Shown one piece after another: positions 1-3,416 of a stretch of 5,172 nt of DNA. A program made the position numbers and the translations under genes. Origin of the DNA: an uncultured Clostridia bacterium (GTDB taxonomy: Bacteria; Bacillota_A; Clostridia; Christensenellales; Aristaeellaceae); NCBI GenBank assembly GCA_934645275.1, contig CAKUDW010000157.1:1-5172 (forward strand), written 5' to 3'. The notes under the pieces are model-generated. The model worked only from the letters and a program-made list of their open reading frames with translations. It was not told the DNA's origin and made no database searches. Position 1 is the stretch's first letter; each line of letters starts with the position of its first letter.

Positions 1-24
1 CCGTCGAAACCAGAATACGGCCCC
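1..24 (-). ncRNA. ssrA: tmRNA (ssrA), 5' end only, cut by the window edge
   Basis: Read on the minus strand from position 24, the sequence starts GGGGCCGTATTCTGG and continues TTTCGACGG to the window edge. This matches the conserved tmRNA 5' end: the acceptor-stem GGGGC followed by the T-arm-like GG(A/T)TTCGACGG seen in E. coli and Bacillus ssrA. tmRNA acts with SmpB to rescue stalled ribosomes, adding a degradation tag to the nascent peptide. It lies 11 bp past the smpB stop codon, the common smpB-ssrA order. Only 24 bases are visible, so the tag-encoding frame and the 3' half cannot be checked. No convincing separate promoter was seen in the end of smpB, so readthrough from smpB plus 5' processing is possible. 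Confidence 0.85.
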
Positions 25-35
25 ACGATCATATA

Positions 36-503
36 TCAATAGCGTTCCTTCATGGAGCGCTCGATATCGCGCTTGGCATCGCGACGCGCCATGTCGTCGC
101 GCTTGTCGTACAGCTTTTTGCCCTTGCACAGCGCCAGTTCCAGCTTCATCCGTCCATCCTTTAAGTAGACCTGAAGCGGAATCAACGCCAGCCCTTGCTC
201 CATCACCTGCTGACGACACTTGCGAATCTCTGCCTTGTGCATCAGCAAACGCTTCGGACGCAGCGGGTCAGTATTGAAATAGCTGCCCTTTTCATAGGGA
301 CTGATGTGCAGGCCATACACCAGCATTTCACCGTTGACTACCTGTGCGTAGCAATCCTTCAGATTGCATTTGCCCAGCCGCATGGATTTTACCTCCGTGC
401 CCTTGAGCTCAATGCCGGCCTCCCAGCTGTCCAGAACGAAGTAGTCGTGCCGCGCACGCCGGTTCTGGGCGACCATTTTTATGGACTTTTTATCGCCGGC
501 CAT
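36..503 (-). CDS. smpB: SsrA-binding protein SmpB
   Basis: SmpB binds the tRNA-like domain of tmRNA and delivers it to stalled ribosomes in the cytoplasm. The protein is 155 residues, normal for the family, and appears full length. Family signatures are visible in order: NRRARHDY near residues 14-21, the EAGI and GTEVKSMR block at about 28-42, HISPY at 66-70, the DPLRPKRLLMHKAEI segment at about 79-93, and the basic C-terminal KGKKLYDKR (127-135) with the arginine-rich tail that enters the mRNA channel. The start at 503 is preceded by a long purine-rich Shine-Dalgarno tract (GGAGGGAGGTG, around 507-519). A later Met at residue 10 would lose conserved sequence and has no comparable site. The gene sits directly before ssrA and has its own promoter at 544-572, so it can be expressed independently of rbsD upstream. 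The identification is secure. Confidence 0.97.
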   Translation of the reverse strand: MAGDKKSIKMVAQNRRARHDYFVLDSWEAGIELKGTEVKSMRLGKCNLKDCYAQVVNGEMLVYGLHISPYEKGSYFNTDPLRPKRLLMHKAEIRKCRQQVMEQGLALIPLQVYLKDGRMKLELALCKGKKLYDKRDDMARRDAKRDIERSMKERY

Positions 504-543
504 GCCGCACCTCCCTCCTTCATTCTGTCTTTCGAGTCCGCTT

Positions 544-572
544 ATTATACCACAGAAGTGCAGGCTTGTAAA
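544..572 (-). promoter_or_regulatory. sigma-A promoter for smpB (and possibly ssrA)
   Basis: On the minus strand there is a -35 TTTACA (567-572), a 17-bp spacer, and a perfect -10 TATAAT (544-549). It lies in the 76-bp gap between rbsD and smpB, about 40 bp before the smpB start codon. No hairpin terminator is seen in this gap, so rbsD transcripts may also continue into smpB. Confidence 0.8.
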
Positions 573-579
573 CCAGGAA

Positions 580-978
580 TCAGAAAGTTACGCCCGAGCA
601 AAGGATGATATTTGCGTAGGACGTGCATTCTCCCGTGCGCACCACGGCTCTGGACTCCGCAGTTTTCTGCTTAAACGCCTCATGCGGCACATATTCCACC
701 TTAATATCTCCCGGAAACCGGCGCAAGATCTCATCGTGCATCTCAGGCGACACTGCCTTGATTTCTTCTGCCAGGATAATCTTTTCCACACACAATTCTT
801 CCAAAATCGTATCCAATACCTCCAAAAAACGCGGCACGCCGAGCTTCAGCGCCAGATCGATGCGCTCCACATTCTTTGGCACGGGCAGACCGCAATCCCC
901 TACGGTGAGCATGTCGGTATGTCCCATTTTTGAAATTACAGACGATATATTCGAGTTTAACAATATAGTCTTGCGCAT
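580..978 (-). CDS. rbsD: D-ribose pyranase RbsD
   Basis: RbsD interconverts the beta-pyranose and beta-furanose forms of D-ribose, giving ribokinase its substrate; it is a cytoplasmic ring-forming protein. The product is 132 residues, the usual family length. Catalytic or binding residues can be placed: His20 in SKMGHTD, Asp28 in VGDCGLP, His99 in VPHEAF, and the C-terminal [19 protein letters not shown] block with Tyr121 and Asn123, nearly identical in pattern to the E. coli protein. The start at 978 has a very strong Shine-Dalgarno sequence (GGGGGAGGAA) about 8 bases upstream and a dedicated promoter. No rbsA, rbsB, rbsC, rbsK or rbsR is seen in the window, so it looks like an orphan pyranase. 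The rest of the ribose system could lie elsewhere, or the protein may serve a related sugar, since the RbsD/FucU family also includes fucose mutarotases. Confidence 0.95.
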   Translation of the reverse strand: MRKTILLNSNISSVISKMGHTDMLTVGDCGLPVPKNVERIDLALKLGVPRFLEVLDTILEELCVEKIILAEEIKAVSPEMHDEILRRFPGDIKVEYVPHEAFKQKTAESRAVVRTGECTSYANIILCSGVTF

Positions 979-1005
979 GCGTAAATTCCTCCCCCTAATG
1001 CTTAA

Positions 1006-1034
1006 ATATTACCACGTTCCAAAGCAAATATCAA
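1006..1034 (-). promoter_or_regulatory. sigma-A promoter for rbsD
   Basis: Minus strand: -35 TTGATA (1029-1034), 17-bp spacer, -10 TAATAT (1006-1011). It fills the 64-bp gap just after the stop codon of the secreted-protein gene, placing the transcription start about 20-25 bases before the rbsD start codon. This separates rbsD from the sigma factor operon, although no terminator was seen between them. Confidence 0.75.
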
Positions 1035-1042
1035 TCCCGGAT

Positions 1043-1996
1043 TCAAGCATTATTCGAAGCAGGTCCGATTTCTGCGCTCGCTCCTCGCTGCAACTGCGCC
1101 AGCTCCGCCTCGGTCAGCGCGCAACAATACACGGCGTTCTCGCCATCCGCATAGCCGCTGATCTGCACGCCAATATCATGCCCGCCAATGATGAGCCGCG
1201 CGTCTGCCAGCACCTCTGCGCGCTTTTGAGAAAACACCGCAATGTGCCCGTCCAACGCGCTGAAAACGCTGATCTGCAAATCGCCGTCGCGCTGATATTC
1301 AGGCTTTGCACCCTTGAAGCTTTCCAGCTGCATCAGTCTGTTTTCCTCCAGCGTCTGCAAATCAAACTCTGCGGTCAGTGTATTCGATGCGAAACTGAGC
1401 GCATACGACGACACGCGCCAATACATGCGCCAGTTTTTCCCAAATTTACTGTCTGGACGAATCACGATATACCACGACGCGCCGATGTGCCGCGCGCTCA
1501 TTTTCAAATCCTTCCAATCGTCCCCGTCCGGCTTGCCCGTACCCAACACATACGGCACGCAGCAGCGCCCTTCAGCCCTGTCATCATCGGCGTAATCCGC
1601 CAGAAAATCCGCATAGCGCGCGCCGTGCAGGTATTCTCCCAGCCGCACCCAGCCTTCGCCGCCATTGCTGACCTCGTCGGACATAAAACCAAAAACGCTC
1701 GTGAGCTCATGGCCATAAACCCATTCATCCGAAAAGCGCACAACGATCGTGCCCCCGCGCGCTGCCGCACGCACATCCGCGCCATCGTCCTCAACCCGGA
1801 CGCAAACAGGGCAGGCATATTTCTGAAATTCCGCCGCAGCCGTCTCGGTAATAGGCACGCGCCCTGCCGCGCCGCCGCAATTCTTAAGTTCGTGATAGTA
1901 AACATCCGCCTTATCCGTGTAGTATTCATCCTGTGCCAGCGCCGCGCTCGACATGCAGATAATCGCCGCCAGCAGCATACATACAATTCGCTTCAT
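1043..1996 (-). CDS. Secreted protein of unknown function with N-terminal His/Cys motif
   Basis: I do not recognise the family as a whole. The start at 1996 gives 317 residues opening with MKR, a hydrophobic core and an ALA-Q site, a typical signal peptide with likely cleavage after residue 21. An AAAGGG Shine-Dalgarno sequence lies about 10 bases upstream. An earlier in-frame Met at 2035 would hide the signal peptide and overlap the upstream gene. The mature N-terminus has YYHELKNC (His35, Cys40) followed by ACPVC (Cys62, Cys65), a probable metal- or redox-active knuckle. Two vicinal cysteine pairs, 145-146 and 291-292, are also present. The remaining roughly 250 residues look like a soluble mixed alpha/beta domain with several aromatic strands. 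The gene follows the putative anti-sigma gene by 19 bp and is probably co-transcribed with it. The same H-x4-C...CPVC motif occurs in the outer part of that membrane protein, suggesting a shared extracytoplasmic ligand or redox signal. Function is unknown. Confidence 0.85.
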   Translation of the reverse strand: MKRIVCMLLAAIICMSSAALAQDEYYTDKADVYYHELKNCGGAAGRVPITETAAAEFQKYACPVCVRVEDDGADVRAAARGGTIVVRFSDEWVYGHELTSVFGFMSDEVSNGGEGWVRLGEYLHGARYADFLADYADDDRAEGRCCVPYVLGTGKPDGDDWKDLKMSARHIGASWYIVIRPDSKFGKNWRMYWRVSSYALSFASNTLTAEFDLQTLEENRLMQLESFKGAKPEYQRDGDLQISVFSALDGHIAVFSQKRAEVLADARLIIGGHDIGVQISGYADGENAVYCCALTEAELAQLQRGASAEIGPASNNA

Positions 1997-2015
1997 GCTT
2001 CTTTCCCTTTCCGTA

Positions 2016-2459
2016 TCAATTCTTCTCCGATGCAATCACGACGTTTGCACCGCAGACCGGGCAGAGCGTCTTATCGAATTCCAGCGCTGAAACCAGCTTC
2101 AGCGCCACGCAGTTTTCGTCTGCCTGCGGGCAGTCGGCGTGAAGATGAAAACAGGGATCGGCGTTGGCGGCAAATACTTCGCTGTCCTGCGTCAACACCA
2201 ACGCCTCGATTTCAGGCTGCGCCACATGATCGAGCCGGTTGCTCAGGCGCGTGCGCACGCCGTACGCGGTTATCCCCAGCGCCAATGCCGCGCATGCGGC
2301 GCACAGCGCGATTCTCCGCGCCCGCCTGCGGCGAACTTCGCGGGCATGAATGCGGTCAAACGCCGCGTGCATGCCATCCGTCACACATTCGGGCGTCTTT
2401 TCCCATACCCGCTGCCAGTCGCAACTGCGCAGGGCATCGCGATTATCTGTTTGCTTCAT
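2016..2459 (-). CDS. Putative membrane anti-sigma factor with external His/Cys motif
   Basis: This 147-residue protein has a cytoplasmic N-terminal part (about 1-48) ending in an arginine-rich stretch (EVRRRRARR), one transmembrane helix at about 49-67, and an external C-terminal domain. The layout is that of a single-pass anti-sigma factor. Its position supports the call: the start overlaps the end of the ECF sigma gene by 17 bp, which implies translational coupling. The start has its own AAAGGA site (around 2469-2475). The N-terminal W-x3-W-x2-TPE pattern resembles clostridial anti-sigma proteins, but the zinc anti-sigma motif H-x3-C-x2-C is not present. The external domain contains CFHLHADC (His105, Cys110) and LCPVC (Cys133, Cys136), the same arrangement as in the secreted protein encoded next. 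The anti-sigma role is inferred from operon position and topology; the sensing role of the His/Cys motif is a hypothesis. Confidence 0.8.
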   Translation of the reverse strand: MKQTDNRDALRSCDWQRVWEKTPECVTDGMHAAFDRIHAREVRRRRARRIALCAACAALALGITAYGVRTRLSNRLDHVAQPEIEALVLTQDSEVFAANADPCFHLHADCPQADENCVALKLVSALEFDKTLCPVCGANVVIASEKN

Positions 2460-2928
2460 GATTCAGCATCCTTTCCAAGCGCTGTCGGGCCGTACGCATC
2501 CGTTCGCGCAATCTGCCCTCCGGAATTCCCATAATCTCCGCAATTTCCCGCGTGGCATAGCCCTCGATATAGTGCAGCACGATCGGCAGCCGGTATTTCT
2601 CCGGCAGTTCGGAAAGCGCCGCCTCCAATTCCTCGTTCGGGCCGCGCGCAGTGGACGTCACGCGCATTTCATCGATGGCCGCGCTCACAGCGCGCAGCTG
2701 CTTCAGGCTCCGACGCTGCAGATTCCGGCATTCGTTCAGCGTAATTCGCAGCATCCATGCTTGGAAGCGCGTGCTGTCGCGCAGCTGACGCCGCTTGCGC
2801 CAGCCTTGAAATATTGCCTCCTGAACCGCGTCCGCACAGTCGGCGTCGTTTTGCAGCACCGCCCGCGCGGTGCGATATAGTCTGGGCAAACAGGCGGTTA
2901 TCTGCCGCTGATATTCGTGCTCATCCAT
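2443..2928 (-). CDS. ECF-type RNA polymerase sigma factor
   Basis: This 161-residue protein has the two-domain ECF sigma-70 layout. Region 2 spans about residues 8-73, with the DCADAVQEAIFQGWRKRRQL and RFQAWMLRITLNECRN segments contacting core polymerase and the -10. Region 4 spans about 98-155, with ALSELPEKYRLPIVLHYIEG, then the helix-turn-helix YATREIAEIMGIPEGRLRERMRTARQRL that reads the -35. The usual T-V-K-S-R of the recognition helix is replaced by R-L-R-E-R, which may mean altered promoter specificity. It heads a three-gene run with the probable anti-sigma gene (17-bp overlap) and a secreted protein. An in-frame TAG lies one codon before the ATG, so no longer start is possible. The best Shine-Dalgarno (GAGG, 2945-2948) is 16 bases from the ATG, unusually far, hinting at weak or controlled translation. 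Whether the factor directs its own operon could not be decided. Confidence 0.93.
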   Translation of the reverse strand: MDEHEYQRQITACLPRLYRTARAVLQNDADCADAVQEAIFQGWRKRRQLRDSTRFQAWMLRITLNECRNLQRRSLKQLRAVSAAIDEMRVTSTARGPNEELEAALSELPEKYRLPIVLHYIEGYATREIAEIMGIPEGRLRERMRTARQRLERMLNHEANR

Positions 2929-2991
2929 AAACTACCGGTGCTCACCTCACTAATTAAGACGCAGAAAAATGCGGATATGTCAGATTTTCAC

Positions 2992-3021
2992 AATATATTA
3001 TTTCCGCGCGATGCTTGTTAA
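2992..3021 (-). promoter_or_regulatory. Candidate sigma-A promoter for the ECF sigma operon
   Basis: Minus strand: -35 TTAACA (3016-3021), 18-bp spacer, -10 TATATT (2992-2997), about 65 bases before the sigma start codon. The leader between them contains a small CGCA-GAAAAA-TGCG inverted repeat (2960-2973, plus-strand reading) of unknown meaning. The -35 lies 14 bp from the -35 of the oppositely directed promoter at 3038-3066, so the two promoters are back to back. Confidence 0.5.
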
Positions 3022-3034
3022 ATCCTGCCGAAGT

Positions 3035-3048
3035 CGGTTGACAAACCG
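3035..3048. repeat. Inverted repeat over the -35 of the T-box promoter (possible operator)
   Basis: CGGTT (3035-3039), GACA, AACCG (3044-3048): perfect 5-bp arms around a 4-base centre. The centre and inner arm bases contain the -35 hexamer TTGACA. It may be an operator, but five-base arms can arise by chance. Confidence 0.35.
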
Positions 3049-3066
3049 GCGAGCTTGTGATAACAT
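3038..3066 (+). promoter_or_regulatory. sigma-A promoter driving the T-box leader
   Basis: Perfect -35 TTGACA (3038-3043), 17-bp spacer, -10 TAACAT (3061-3066). Transcription would start near 3073, about 20 bases before the base of T-box Stem I. The -10 lies inside a perfect palindrome and the -35 inside a second inverted repeat, so initiation is probably controlled by a DNA-binding protein as well as by the T-box downstream. Confidence 0.8.
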
Positions 3067-3070
3067 CACA
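3056..3070. promoter_or_regulatory. Perfect 15-bp palindrome over the -10: probable operator
   Basis: TGTGAT (3056-3061), AAC, ATCACA (3065-3070): two perfect 6-bp arms around 3 bases, fully covering the -10 hexamer. The position is that of a repressor operator. It resembles a CRP-type TGTGA...TCACA site but with a 5-base instead of a 6-base centre. The XRE helix-turn-helix at the start of the downstream protein is an obvious candidate binder (autoregulation), which is inference. Confidence 0.6.
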
Positions 3071-3092
3071 TCCAACAACTGAATACAAACCA

Positions 3093-3333
3093 GAAAGACG
3101 ATGACGAAGACGGCTGAAGCGGTCATGTTCAGAGAGCCGGTGGCAGGTGTGAACCGGTGATGAAAGCTTTGTATGCCCATCGCTTCCGAGTTGAAGATCT
3201 GAAAATTTGCAGTAAGGTCTTCCGCGCATGCCGCGTGAGTGCATAGGGCTTGTTGGAGTCCGAAGAGGTGGCAGCCTGTAAAGGGGTTGCAATTTGAGTG
3301 GTACCGCGAGCGCTTTTCAGCGCCCGTCTCAAA
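3093..3333 (+). promoter_or_regulatory. T-box riboswitch leader (tRNA-sensing), Tyr specifier suggested
   Basis: Landmarks appear in order. Stem I has AGAGAG (3131-3136), distal helix CCGGT/ACCGG (3137-3141 with 3153-3157) and the GGTG loop element (3146-3149). A lower helix is TCAT/ATGA (3123-3126 with 3160-3163) plus AAGC/GCTT (3117-3120 with 3166-3169). Stem III is GCAGCC/GGTTGC (3271-3276 with 3285-3290). The antiterminator has TTTGAG/CTCAAA (3293-3298 with 3328-3333), the seven-base bulge UGGUACC (3299-3305) and the upper helix GCG/CGU extended by GCGC/GCGC. The specifier loop falls near 3170-3174; UAU at 3172-3174, followed by a purine, would specify tyrosine. The U in UGGU pairs with discriminator A73, which fits Tyr (also Phe, Ile, Leu, Val) and argues against an overlapping UGU (Cys) reading. 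Uncharged tRNA would stabilise the antiterminator and switch on the downstream gene. The T-box call is firm; the amino acid is not. Confidence 0.92.
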
Positions 3334-3364
3334 GCGAAAATGGTTTTGAGGCGGGTGCTTTTTT
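3320..3364 (+). terminator. Intrinsic terminator of the T-box leader
   Basis: A 14-bp stem (3320-3333 with 3345-3358, including G-U pairs) with an 11-base loop is followed by TTTTTT (3359-3364). Its left arm is the right arm of the antiterminator, so the two structures are mutually exclusive, as required for T-box attenuation. It lies 52 bases before the start codon of the fusion gene. Confidence 0.92.
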
Positions 3365-3416
3365 ATGCTCTGTTTCGGAACCGCCCGAAAAAACGGAGAA
3401 AGGTTGGAGAAAATCT

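Noticed and set aside
25..60. Separate promoter for ssrA at the end of smpB (TATATG just before the tmRNA)
   Set aside because: There is no acceptable -35 at 16-18 bp, and the distance to the tmRNA 5' end is short. Readthrough and processing are equally likely.
623..2461. A 612-codon open frame on the plus strand
   Set aside because: It lies antisense to rbsD, the secreted-protein gene and the anti-sigma gene, all with ribosome binding sites and recognisable features. Its product is an arginine/histidine/alanine-rich sequence without domains, typical of the mirror of GC-rich coding sequence.
2890..2942. A short upstream frame starting GTG inside the GAGGTGAG tract and overlapping the sigma start (about 15 codons)
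   Set aside because: It has no convincing Shine-Dalgarno of its own and the peptide shows no feature. It is possible but unsupported.
2953..2990. ECF-type autoregulated promoter (GAAAAT ... CGTC) before the sigma gene
   Set aside because: The spacing between the two elements is about 22 bases, too long for the usual roughly 16, and the -35 lacks the AAC core. A sigma-A-like pair fits better.
2954..3292. A 112-codon minus-strand frame and a nested smaller one in the intergenic region
   Set aside because: It is antisense to the T-box leader and its promoter, whose conserved elements explain the sequence. The translation looks random.
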